Positions 24,965 to 32,808 of a stretch of 64,000 bases of DNA are shown here, piece by piece. The notes under the pieces were generated by a model. It worked only from the letters and a program-made list of their open reading frames with translations. It was not told the DNA's origin and did not search any database. Position numbers and translations under genes: made by a program. The number at the start of each line of letters is the position of its first letter. Position 1 is the stretch's first letter. Source of the stretch: Polyangium sp. 6x1 (GTDB lineage: Bacteria > Myxococcota_A > Polyangia > Polyangiales > Polyangiaceae); contig NZ_JARZHH010000050.1 in NCBI RefSeq assembly GCF_029946515.1, positions 1 to 64,000 of the forward strand. The letters run 5' to 3'.

Positions 24965-26650
24965 CTATCCGTACAACTTTTTCAGCGCCTTCAGGAGGTT
25001 CCTTCCCATGGGTGAGCCGAGCCCCGTGCAAGGATTCCACACCTGCCCCGGGCGCGCGTCGTAGCCGCCGTTGCTCCCCTTTTCTGTGGTGCGAAACAGA
25101 TTCTTCTTTTCGCGCTGCAGCTCGTAGAGGAAGGGGTGGATGAATCCCAGCCTGCGGCCCAGCATCTGGTTCAGCCGGATGATGAGGCCCGCCAGCACCG
25201 GCGAAGCGGCGCTCGTGGCCCCGCCGGAGCCCCATTGGCCGTCGAAATAGATGTCGTACCCATGGAGAAGATCCGCGCTCGCGGCGATGTCCGGGATTCC
25301 GCGCCCGCGATAGCGCTCGAGCGGCTGCACCACCGTGCCCCGAGCCGTCATCGTCACGGCTTCGGGCACGTCCAGGCCTTCCTGATAAACGGGGAGCGAA
25401 TTCAGAACACTGACGCCACCGCCGCTCGCGCCGCCGGGCCCGCTGTAGATGATATGGCCCCTCTCGTCTTCGATGCTCCAGCGCTGTGCTAGCTGGTTCC
25501 AGACCACCTCTTCGCGGATCCGATTGCCCTCGGCGATGAGCTTGGTGCCACCACAGGCGAGTACGAGGGGGCTCGCGGCCGGATAGCAGGTGACCGAGCC
25601 CATCACCAGGAGCGGCACTCCCTGCCTCTCCGATACATGGACCGGATTCATCGAGCCGAAATCACCGGAGGGTGCGCAGATGGTGATACCCAGGAGCGTG
25701 GCCTTGACCAGCAGCTCGTTCAGCGCTGCCTCCTCGGCTTGGCTGATACTGGCATCCGCGCCTTCCGGCGCACACCAGGCCACGGACAGCACCGACGGCT
25801 GGTTCTGCGTGTCGAAGATGGCCGTCGCCATGACACGATAAAGATCGTGAACGGAGAAGTCTTGCGAGTGGTGATTGTAAAGGACGATCTTCGCGCCTGG
25901 ACAGACGGTCCCCGCGAGCTCGACGCCCATGGTGACTTCCACGTCGAACGTGTAGCTCGGCTCCGCTCCTTCCCCCCCGGCGGGAACATGCGCGATGACG
26001 GGCATCGGGGCGAATGTTTCGAAGTAGCGCGCGATATCCCGAGCGTCGTACGTGCCGGCCATCTCGATGAGCCCCAGGCATTGCCCTTCGCCGGGGAGGC
26101 CGTGTGCAGGCGCTGGATACTCGTAGAGCTCTGCGATCTGCCGCGCGGAGTAGTTCGACGCAGCGGGAGCTCCGCCGCGGGCTTCCTTCTGACGTTGATA
26201 TGCGGGGGTGTGCAGCGCGGGGGGAACACGCGCGCTCCGGAGAACGTGGATCACGCCATCGAGGCGCTCGACGCCTTCGAACGAGCGCGTCGGGCCTTCC
26301 AGCGTCAGAGCGGCCATGAGCTTCACCGCGCCCGAGAGCTTTTCCCCCGCCATGAAGCTGCCAGGATCGACGACGCGCAGCCCCCTTTGCACCACGAAGC
26401 TTTCGACCGCCTCGAGGGCGCTCTCTGTCGCGCCATAACGTTCCTCGAACTGGGCGTAGTCGAGGTGCCCTGGGGAGGGGAAAGCATCGGGGGCCCTGTT
26501 CGTCGGCCTTGACGGCGGGTATTTGCAGATCTGCTGGACCGACGGGAGCTCACTCCGGGTGCGGAGCACCAGAGTGCAGCGGCTCACGTCGTCGCGCGGG
26601 GGCTCGCGGGTCGCGAGGTCCACGCGGGCGTCGGTCGCTTTCTCAGGCAA
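24965..26650 (-). CDS. S53 family (sedolisin/kumamolisin) peptidase-like protein with altered active site
   Basis: A 561-residue protein without signal peptide. Residues about 20-140 match the pro-kumamolisin activation domain; 165-561 the subtilisin-like catalytic domain. The Ser nucleophile is kept (GGATSAASP, Ser480), as are the oxyanion Asp (APSGDFG, Asp330) and the Asp of the catalytic pair (YTFDVEV, Asp236). The Glu expected four residues before that Asp is Ser232, and the Asp of the calcium-site motif is Asn (WNPCTGLGSP). It may be inactive or use another Glu (Glu230). The TTG start is supported by AAGGAGG 7 nt upstream. It lies between the borosin and TOMM modules, divergent from the YcaO gene; a role in leader removal or binding is a guess. 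Confidence 0.8.
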   Translation of the reverse strand: MPEKATDARVDLATREPPRDDVSRCTLVLRTRSELPSVQQICKYPPSRPTNRAPDAFPSPGHLDYAQFEERYGATESALEAVESFVVQRGLRVVDPGSFMAGEKLSGAVKLMAALTLEGPTRSFEGVERLDGVIHVLRSARVPPALHTPAYQRQKEARGGAPAASNYSARQIAELYEYPAPAHGLPGEGQCLGLIEMAGTYDARDIARYFETFAPMPVIAHVPAGGEGAEPSYTFDVEVTMGVELAGTVCPGAKIVLYNHHSQDFSVHDLYRVMATAIFDTQNQPSVLSVAWCAPEGADASISQAEEAALNELLVKATLLGITICAPSGDFGSMNPVHVSERQGVPLLVMGSVTCYPAASPLVLACGGTKLIAEGNRIREEVVWNQLAQRWSIEDERGHIIYSGPGGASGGGVSVLNSLPVYQEGLDVPEAVTMTARGTVVQPLERYRGRGIPDIAASADLLHGYDIYFDGQWGSGGATSAASPVLAGLIIRLNQMLGRRLGFIHPFLYELQREKKNLFRTTEKGSNGGYDARPGQVWNPCTGLGSPMGRNLLKALKKLYG

Positions 26651-26693
26651 GTTCGTCCTCCTTCCGATGGCTCGTCATGGTACCGAATCTCCT

Positions 26694-26731
26694 TCCAGAT
26701 GGAAGGCGCACGGCCCCGCTCTGCATCTGGA
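26694..26731. promoter_or_regulatory. Inverted-repeat operator candidate between S53 and YcaO genes
   Basis: Perfect 8-bp inverted repeat TCCAGATG (26694-26701) / CATCTGGA (26724-26731), centred in the 123-bp divergent promoter region. A shorter hairpin CCTTCC-AGAT-GGAAGG overlaps the left arm. A dimeric regulator could control both genes from here. Confidence 0.45.
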
Positions 26732-26754
26732 AAACGCGGCCGGTCGCATGTATT

Positions 26755-26771
26755 GTGAGCCGAACGCTCAC
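26755..26771 (+). promoter_or_regulatory. Hairpin directly before the YcaO gene start
   Basis: Perfect 6-bp stem GTGAGC / GCTCAC with a 5-nt loop, ending 2 nt before the ATG at 26774. No Shine-Dalgarno sequence precedes this start, so the hairpin occupies the ribosome-binding position. Confidence 0.45.
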
Positions 26772-26773
26772 CG

Positions 26774-28963
26774 ATGAACCGAGTCCTGCGCTTCAAGCAC
26801 CATCTCCGCATCGAGCCGCTGGACGGCGAGCGCGTCTTCCTCGTCTCCGAGCAGGACAGGTTCATGCTCCACGGGCGTGTATACGCGCAGATCGCGCCGC
26901 TCCTCGACGGGCGGCATTCGGAGCGGGAGGTGGTCGCCGCGCTCCGCGGGCAGGCCTCCCTGCCCGAGATCTACTATGCGCTGGTGACGTTGGAGCAGCG
27001 AGGCTACATCGCCGAGGAGATGGCGTCGCTCCCGGGGGAGGTCACGGGTTTCTGGCAATCGCTCGGCGCGGATACCCGGCAGGTGACGGAGCGACTCGCA
27101 GCGGCGCCGGTCTCGGTATGCGCGCTGGGCGGCGCGGATTCGGGGCCGCTCGTCGAGGCCTTGATGGGCGCGGGTGTGGTGGTGGGGGACGAGGCAGAGA
27201 ATCGCGTCATTCTCACCGGTGATTACCTGGATCCAGAGCTCTCCGCGTGGAACCGCGAGGCGCGGCGTCGGGGTATCACGTGGATGCCCGTCAAACCGTC
27301 AGGCCCTGCGCCGTGGTTCGGGCCCGTCTTCCAGCCGCGCGGGGCCTGCTGGGAGTGCCTCGCCCAGCGGCTCCGGGCGAATCGGCCGGTGGAGAGTTAT
27401 CTCGAGCAACGTCGCGGGGACGGCTCCGCGATCGGCGCACCCCGGGTGGCGCTTGCGACGAGCGCGCGCGCCGCAATGGATCTCGCGGCCGTGGCGCTGG
27501 CTCGGTGGATCGGCGAGGGGGGCGGCCCGGTCCGCGACAAACTGCTGGTCGTCGACCTCGCGCGCTTCGTGATCGCAGAGCACGCCGTGACGAAGCGACC
27601 GCAATGCGCGGCGTGTGGAGATTCGGAGCTCTTGCGCACGCGCGCTCTTTTGCCCGTGGTGCTGGAGAGCCGCCCGCGGCGCTTCACCGAGGATGGTGGG
27701 TATCGCGCCGTCTCGCCGGAGGAGACCTGTGCGCGCCACGAGCACCTGATCAGCCCGATCACTGGTGTGATCAGCAGCCTCGGGCCCGTGCCCGGGCACG
27801 AGTATCCGCGCGGGACGGCCTATCGCGCCTCGTTCCGGGTGAGGCCCATCGAGAATGCGCCCTCCTTTGACGATTTCCACCGGGCGAGCGCGGGCAAGGG
27901 TCGAACGCCCGCGCAGGCCCGCGCCAGCGCGCTGTGCGAGGGCCTGGAGCGATACAGCGCCATTTTCCAGGGAGACGAGCCCCGCCTCCGCGCGACGCTC
28001 GCCGAGCTCGGCGGCGAGGGCATTCCCCCGCGCGAGCTGGACCATTTCAGTGACATGCAGTACGCGTCCCGCGTCGCGACGAATGCTGCGGCCCGCGACA
28101 GGCGGCTCGCGGTTCCACCGCCCTTCGATGAACGGAAGCCCATCGACTGGACGCCGGTCTGGTCGCTGACCCACGAGCGGCGCCGGTATGTCCCGACAAC
28201 CTATTGCTACATCAACGTGCCGTCGCCCCCGGACGAGCAGGTCTGCCCGTTCAGCTCCAACGGCAACGCCGCGGGCAATTGCCTGGAGGAGGCCGTCCTG
28301 CAGGGTTTTCTGGAGCTTGCGGAGCGCGACGCCATCGCCGTGTGGTGGTACAACCGCCTCCGCCGGCCCAGGGTCGATCTGAAGAGCTTCGAGGATCCCG
28401 TTTTCGTCGGGTTCGAGGAGCATTATCGAGCCCAGGGTTTTCCCCTCTGGGTCCTGGACCTCACGCACGACCTCGGCATCTTCTCCTTCGTCGCGCTCGC
28501 TCGGTCCGCGGACGGGCGCTTCTGCGTCGGCTTCGGCAGCCATTTCGACGCACGGATCGGCATTTCCAGGGCGCTCACGGAGCTCAATCAGACCTTCGAT
28601 CCCTCGCTCGGCGCGCCCATGCTCTGGGACGCGGCGGCGGTGCGCGATCCTGGCTATTTGTACCCGGACGAGGCCGCGCCTCCGCGCCGCCGCAGCGATT
28701 ATCCCGCGCAAGGCGGCGATGACCTCTCTGCGGACATCCGCCTTTGCGTGGACCGCGCCGCGCGCGCAGGCATGGAGACGCTGGTGCTCGACCAGACCCG
28801 ACCCGATATCGGCCTCTCGGTGGTCAAGGTGATTGTCCCGGGAATGCGCCATTACTGGCCGCGGCTCGGGCCGGGGCGGCTCTACGACGTTCCGGTCCGC
28901 ATGGGCTGGCTGGCTCGTCCGCTCACGGAGAACGAGATCAACCCGGTGCACCTCCTCGGGTGA
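26774..28963 (+). CDS. TOMM cyclodehydratase: E1-like (ThiF/leader-binding) and YcaO fusion
   Basis: A 729-residue fusion. Residues about 1-330 form the E1-like 'C' part with an N-terminal leader-binding winged-helix-like segment (FLVSEQDRFMLHGRVYAQIA) and two zinc CxxC pairs (CWEC near 192, CAAC near 278). Residues about 370-729 are YcaO, with the ATP-binding signatures GKGRTPAQARASALCEGLER and SSNGNAAGNCLEEAVLQGFL followed by ELAERDA. Such fusions use ATP to cyclise Cys/Ser/Thr of a precursor to azolines. The C-terminus (EINPVHLLG) resembles the functionally important Pro-rich tail only weakly. The substrates are probably the two nearby minus-strand precursors. It is followed after 20 bp by the first amidohydrolase. 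No FMN dehydrogenase is seen nearby, so azoles would need another oxidase. Confidence 0.9.
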   Translation: MNRVLRFKHHLRIEPLDGERVFLVSEQDRFMLHGRVYAQIAPLLDGRHSEREVVAALRGQASLPEIYYALVTLEQRGYIAEEMASLPGEVTGFWQSLGADTRQVTERLAAAPVSVCALGGADSGPLVEALMGAGVVVGDEAENRVILTGDYLDPELSAWNREARRRGITWMPVKPSGPAPWFGPVFQPRGACWECLAQRLRANRPVESYLEQRRGDGSAIGAPRVALATSARAAMDLAAVALARWIGEGGGPVRDKLLVVDLARFVIAEHAVTKRPQCAACGDSELLRTRALLPVVLESRPRRFTEDGGYRAVSPEETCARHEHLISPITGVISSLGPVPGHEYPRGTAYRASFRVRPIENAPSFDDFHRASAGKGRTPAQARASALCEGLERYSAIFQGDEPRLRATLAELGGEGIPPRELDHFSDMQYASRVATNAAARDRRLAVPPPFDERKPIDWTPVWSLTHERRRYVPTTYCYINVPSPPDEQVCPFSSNGNAAGNCLEEAVLQGFLELAERDAIAVWWYNRLRRPRVDLKSFEDPVFVGFEEHYRAQGFPLWVLDLTHDLGIFSFVALARSADGRFCVGFGSHFDARIGISRALTELNQTFDPSLGAPMLWDAAAVRDPGYLYPDEAAPPRRRSDYPAQGGDDLSADIRLCVDRAARAGMETLVLDQTRPDIGLSVVKVIVPGMRHYWPRLGPGRLYDVPVRMGWLARPLTENEINPVHLLG

Positions 28964-28983
28964 CCGCGCGGAGGCAGACGGCC

Positions 28984-30147
28984 ATGCGTGATGGTTTCAG
29001 GATCCTCGACGCAGATCGCCACGTGATCGAGCCGATCGATCTGTGGAGGAAATACCTCCCGGCCGAGTTCGCGGCCTCGGCCCCGTACATGGTTGAAATG
29101 CCCACGACGGAGTCGCTGCCCGCGCGGATTCGCCGGCTGGGCGAAAAAGGCCTCCTCCCGCCCCTGCCGGTGCCCATGTTCGCCGGAGAGCCGGTATGGC
29201 ACAAGCTCACGGAGCGAGCGCGTGTCGAGCTCGCCTGGACGAGCTCTCGTCGAGCAGGGCAGATGGCCGCGGGCGCGAGCCCGGAGGCGCAGCTCGAGGC
29301 CATGAATCGAACGGGGATCGACGTGGCGCTCCTGTATCCCACCTTCGCCATGTATTTGGTGGGCATCGACGGCCTCGAGCCTCGGCTCGCCGCGGAGCTC
29401 GCCGGTGCCTACAATGCCTGGCTTCACGATTTCTGCAGCCGGGATAGCGCGCGCCTTCGCGGGGTGGGGCTCATCAGCCCCCATGATCCCGCCGGGATGG
29501 TGGCGCAGCTCGAGCGCGTCGCGGCGTACGGCTGGAACGTGGTGGTGCTCCGGCCAAACCCTATCCAGGGCAGAACGCTCGGGCACGCAGCTTATGAGCC
29601 TTTCTGGGCGGAGTGCGAGAGGCGTTCGATCGCCGTCGCCATTCACGAGGGGACGCACGCGCGCTCGCCCGCCGCCGGCGCCGATCGTTTCGAGACGCGC
29701 TTCGCCCTGCACGCGTGCTCGCACCCGATGGAGCAGATGATGGCGCTCCTCGCGTTCATCGAGGGCGGCGTCCTCGAGCGCCATCCGGGCCTGCGCGTCT
29801 CGTTCCTGGAATCCGGCTGCGGCTGGCTCCCCTACTGGCTATGGCGCCTGGACGAGATCGAATTCAAGAGCCTCTCGGGCGAGGTCGCGGAGCACGTGCG
29901 CCGGCCGCCTTCCGAATACTTTCGCCGGCAGGGGCTCGTGGCCTTCGAGCCCGAGGAGCCCTATCTCCCGGAGGTCCTGCGGCAGGTCGGAGAAGATCAC
30001 CTGATCTTCGGGACCGACTTCCCGCACCTCGATCACGACGATGGCATCGTCCAGCGCGCGCTCGCGCTGCGGGCCCGGATTCCGGAGGGAGCGCTCCGGA
30101 AGATGTTATGGGACAACGCGGCCCGGTTTTGCGGGCTCGATGGATGA
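28984..30147 (+). CDS. Amidohydrolase 2 family (ACMSD-like) metalloenzyme, copy A
   Basis: A 387-residue TIM-barrel enzyme. Metal-binding motifs of the ACMSD/amidohydrolase-2 family are visible: LDADRHVIEP at the N-terminus, AIHEGTH near residue 220, HACSHPMEQMM near 240, and FGTDFPHLDH near 340. Family members do decarboxylations or hydrolyses. Copy B (32809-33972) is a close paralog in the same locus, so both probably act on the peptide or a precursor of it; this is inferred. A GGAGG lies 9 nt before the ATG. The 3' end overlaps the convergent radical SAM gene by 42 bp. Confidence 0.88.
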   Translation: MRDGFRILDADRHVIEPIDLWRKYLPAEFAASAPYMVEMPTTESLPARIRRLGEKGLLPPLPVPMFAGEPVWHKLTERARVELAWTSSRRAGQMAAGASPEAQLEAMNRTGIDVALLYPTFAMYLVGIDGLEPRLAAELAGAYNAWLHDFCSRDSARLRGVGLISPHDPAGMVAQLERVAAYGWNVVVLRPNPIQGRTLGHAAYEPFWAECERRSIAVAIHEGTHARSPAAGADRFETRFALHACSHPMEQMMALLAFIEGGVLERHPGLRVSFLESGCGWLPYWLWRLDEIEFKSLSGEVAEHVRRPPSEYFRRQGLVAFEPEEPYLPEVLRQVGEDHLIFGTDFPHLDHDDGIVQRALALRARIPEGALRKMLWDNAARFCGLDG

Positions 30148-32127
30148 GTCCGCACGGGGACGGCGCAATGCTTCCACGCGAACGAGGGTGTCCGCCGTGG
30201 TCTCGTTCTCCATGGCCACCTGGAGCTCGGCGCCCGGGCCATAGGCTTGCTCGAATTCGGCAATCAAATCTGGGTGAGCGGTCGCCAGGGGCACGTGCCA
30301 GCCGTCGAGCTCCACCGCGTAGCTTCCCGCGCGAGCCCAGACCATTTCATCCGTGAGCAGCCCGGAGTTTTCGCGTGGACGGCCCACGAGTACGGCAGCC
30401 GCTTGCCGGCGCGTGAGCGGCTGCTCCGCGACGGCCCCGGGGAGGTCGCGCGTGTCGGTGAGGTGATATGTGTCGGGGGCCGTGCGGCTCACCGAGAGGA
30501 TCGGCAGTTTGCCCCTGCCGGGGAGCCAGCGCGCATTCCAGGCACGCACCTCCCGGTCGATGGCGGCGATGAGCTCGGGATGCTCGCCCGCCACGCTCGA
30601 GAAATCGCCATCGAAATAGTATGCGACGAGCCGTGCGTCGGCGCCTTCGGGCAGGATGTCGCCGTAGACCTCCGCCGGCCTCAGGTTCTGAATGCCATAA
30701 CGCTCCGGATACTTCCAGTACGGGCTGAACCGGAAGAGGCAAAGAGGCATGAAAATCTTGGGTGGCTCGAGGTGATGGAGCAGGGGCAGGAGCGTGAGGT
30801 AATGCTCGTAGTCCTCCGCGCGATCGCCCGGGAATCCGAAGAGCAGGCCCCAGATCAGGCTCAGGTAGCTCGCGCGCGCGTAGCGGAGGAGCGCGACGTT
30901 GTGGCGCGCGAGGGTACCTTTGTCCATGCGCCGGAGGAGCGGGCTCGAGAGGGCCTCGATCCCCGGCTGCGCGATGTCCACGCCGGCCTTCCGGAGCAAA
31001 ACGACCTTTTCGAGCGTGAGATTCGCCTTCTCCTCGTAGAACATCCGCACGCCCGGCAGCTCCTCGGGCAGTCGCGGCAGGACGCTCTTGAAATAGGAAT
31101 GTGGCATGATGTCGTCCACGTTGTGGACGCGCCGGGACGGGTGCTTGGCGAGGAGCTCTCTGAGCTCGCCGATGACGCGATCGGGCGCCTTTTCGCGATA
31201 GCGCATCGAGGCCACGCCGCAGAAGGTGCAATGGTGCTTTTGCCCCCACCAGCAGCCGCGGCTGCTCTCGTACGAGAGCGCGACCATCTGTCGGGCGAGA
31301 GCGTCGTCCTCGAAGCAGGCGCGGCGCTGTCGATAATATTCATCGTAATCAGGCGTGGGCAAAGCGTCGAGGTCCATGCAGACCTCCCCCTCGACGACGC
31401 GCCCCTCCGGACGCGCGCCGGCGAGAAAGGCGGGGAAGGCCTTCTCGCATTCACCGGAGAAGGCAAAGTCGATCGCGTCGCTCAGCGAGGCGATCCCCTC
31501 CGCCATGCCTCCCGTGCAATTGGCTCCGCCGATGAGGGTCGTGGTCCCGGGCGCGCGCTGCTTGATCCGCCGCAGGATCGCGATACTCGACGCGGTTTGC
31601 TCGAAGACGGTCGTGCAACCGACGACAGGGCAGCCGAGCTCCGCGACGGCCTGCGCGAAGCGCTCCACCCAGTCCTCGACGTGCGCCGAGAGCTCGACGA
31701 GCCGAGGGAAATCAATGACGCACCGCTTGCGCCCGAAGCCCGCCTCCAGGCGTATCGACGCGAGCTTCGCCTCGGCTTGCCGCCCGAGGAGGGGCACGCC
31801 ATAGGCAGCGCGGGCGAAAACGCGCTCTCCGAGCATGTTGCTGAAGACCCGACCCCCGGACCAGTGGAGGGTCACGGCGTCGCTCAGCGCGTGATAAACG
31901 GGCTGCGTGATCTCCCGGGCCAGGAGCATGCCGGCGTAGATCACCGCGACCTCGAAGCCGGCCGCCTTCGCGCAGCCCTGGAGGAGATGGACGCCCAGGT
32001 GAGGAAAATCGAGAGCCGCGAAGGGGGGGACGATCAGGATGGCGTCCGGGCGTCGCGGCAAGTCGGGGAGCGTCATGGGCTCGGCGCGGAAGCTCGAAGC
32101 GGTCGGCTGGTCCTGGGTGATATCCAT
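30106..32127 (-). CDS. RiPP maturation radical SAM protein 1 family (TIGR03975 type)
   Basis: A 673-residue enzyme. N-terminal B12-binding-like domain (about 25-240; GVHLLQGCAKAAGFEVAVIY, TLIGGANCTGG). The radical SAM domain has the spaced cluster motif of this family, SRGCWWGQKHHCTFCG (Cys292, Cys300, Cys303, a CX7CX2C pattern rather than CX3CX2C). The tail (about 560-673) is family-specific. The modification made is not predictable; family members sit in RiPP loci, often with B12. ATG at 32127 follows GAGGAGG. It lies 86 bp downstream of the precursor at 32214-32615 with a hairpin between, an arrangement expected for precursor-maturase expression. Confidence 0.9.
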   Translation of the reverse strand: MDITQDQPTASSFRAEPMTLPDLPRRPDAILIVPPFAALDFPHLGVHLLQGCAKAAGFEVAVIYAGMLLAREITQPVYHALSDAVTLHWSGGRVFSNMLGERVFARAAYGVPLLGRQAEAKLASIRLEAGFGRKRCVIDFPRLVELSAHVEDWVERFAQAVAELGCPVVGCTTVFEQTASSIAILRRIKQRAPGTTTLIGGANCTGGMAEGIASLSDAIDFAFSGECEKAFPAFLAGARPEGRVVEGEVCMDLDALPTPDYDEYYRQRRACFEDDALARQMVALSYESSRGCWWGQKHHCTFCGVASMRYREKAPDRVIGELRELLAKHPSRRVHNVDDIMPHSYFKSVLPRLPEELPGVRMFYEEKANLTLEKVVLLRKAGVDIAQPGIEALSSPLLRRMDKGTLARHNVALLRYARASYLSLIWGLLFGFPGDRAEDYEHYLTLLPLLHHLEPPKIFMPLCLFRFSPYWKYPERYGIQNLRPAEVYGDILPEGADARLVAYYFDGDFSSVAGEHPELIAAIDREVRAWNARWLPGRGKLPILSVSRTAPDTYHLTDTRDLPGAVAEQPLTRRQAAAVLVGRPRENSGLLTDEMVWARAGSYAVELDGWHVPLATAHPDLIAEFEQAYGPGAELQVAMENETTADTLVRVEALRRPRADSSIEPAKPGRVVP

Positions 32128-32157
32128 CGTCGTCCTCCTCTTCGATTTCGATGAGGC

Positions 32158-32198
32158 GAGCGGCCCCTCGTCCTTTCTCGAGGATCGACGGGCCGCTC
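32158..32198 (-). promoter_or_regulatory. Hairpin between precursor and radical SAM genes (attenuator candidate)
   Basis: A 9-bp perfect inverted repeat (GAGCGGCCC 32158-32166 / GGGCCGCTC 32190-32198) with a nested CCTCG/CGAGG stem inside. It would allow more precursor than enzyme to be made, by partial termination or RNA protection. No U-run follows on the minus strand. Confidence 0.55.
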
Positions 32199-32213
32199 CT
32201 CGGGGGCGCAGGA

Positions 32214-32615
32214 TCAGCAGCAGAAGCAGGGATAGCTGCGACCGCGCATGTATTCGACGAGCGCGAGCGGGGCGTCCTGGATGTTGCTCGGGCGCCTCGG
32301 GAGCCACAGGGTCACATGGGCCCCCGGGAGGGGGACCGCATCGGGATCCTCGCTCTTCGCCTCGCTGTCCTGGCTCGATGAGCCCTTCACCACCAGACTT
32401 GCAGATTGGTGCAGATGATAATCACAATGCTGCGCCAGGAATGCACGAGGGTCGTCCTTCAGCGCAGTTTCATATTTTTCCGGGTCGCTCCACACCAGCG
32501 CCACCGCCTTGGTCCAGGCGATTTGCCATTCCTCCAGCGTGCGCAACGCCTCGATCGTGACGGCCTTCGAGGGTTGCTGCGACCCATCGCCGGCGCTTTT
32601 GTTCCCGTCCGCCAT
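32214..32615 (-). CDS. TOMM precursor, nitrile-hydratase-like leader (BMA_0021-type), Cys-rich core
   Basis: A 133-residue precursor. The leader (about 20-105) follows the nitrile-hydratase-alpha-like pattern (AVALVWSDPEKYETALKDDP, then a beta segment, then VTLWLPRRP). The C-terminus RSYPCFCC supplies Ser127, Cys130, Cys132 and Cys133, all substrates for azoline formation. The same layout is known from Burkholderia BMA_0021/0022-type TOMM precursors. The start has an exceptional ribosome site, GGAGGTGAT, just before the ATG, consistent with high expression. It is transcribed ahead of the radical SAM gene and away from amidohydrolase B. Confidence 0.85.
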   Translation of the reverse strand: MADGNKSAGDGSQQPSKAVTIEALRTLEEWQIAWTKAVALVWSDPEKYETALKDDPRAFLAQHCDYHLHQSASLVVKGSSSQDSEAKSEDPDAVPLPGAHVTLWLPRRPSNIQDAPLALVEYMRGRSYPCFCC

Positions 32616-32628
32616 GTCATCACCTCCC

Positions 32629-32663
32629 GGCGCAGTGTCGAATGGGCTCGACGTCACTGCGCC
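32629..32663 (-). promoter_or_regulatory. Leader hairpin or operator upstream of the TOMM precursor
   Basis: Perfect 9-bp inverted repeat GGCGCAGTG (32629-32637) / CACTGCGCC (32655-32663) with nested TCGA pairs, 14 bp upstream of the precursor ATG in a 193-bp divergent promoter region. Could stabilise the mRNA or bind a regulator. Confidence 0.5.
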
Positions 32664-32808
32664 ACGGCAACGAAGTGTACCACAGCCAGGTTGCCTTTGC
32701 GGTTCGGTTCTGGCATCTCCGCGACCGGAAAATTTCGATGTCCTCAACCTTTTGCGATATCCTTGACAGGCATCGCCGACGATGATGTCGTCCCTCTTTT
32801 GAACGGCC

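Noticed and set aside
32763..32791. Sigma-70-like promoter before amidohydrolase B
   Set aside because: TTGACA is present, but at the correct spacing the -10 position reads TGTCGT, too weak to call.
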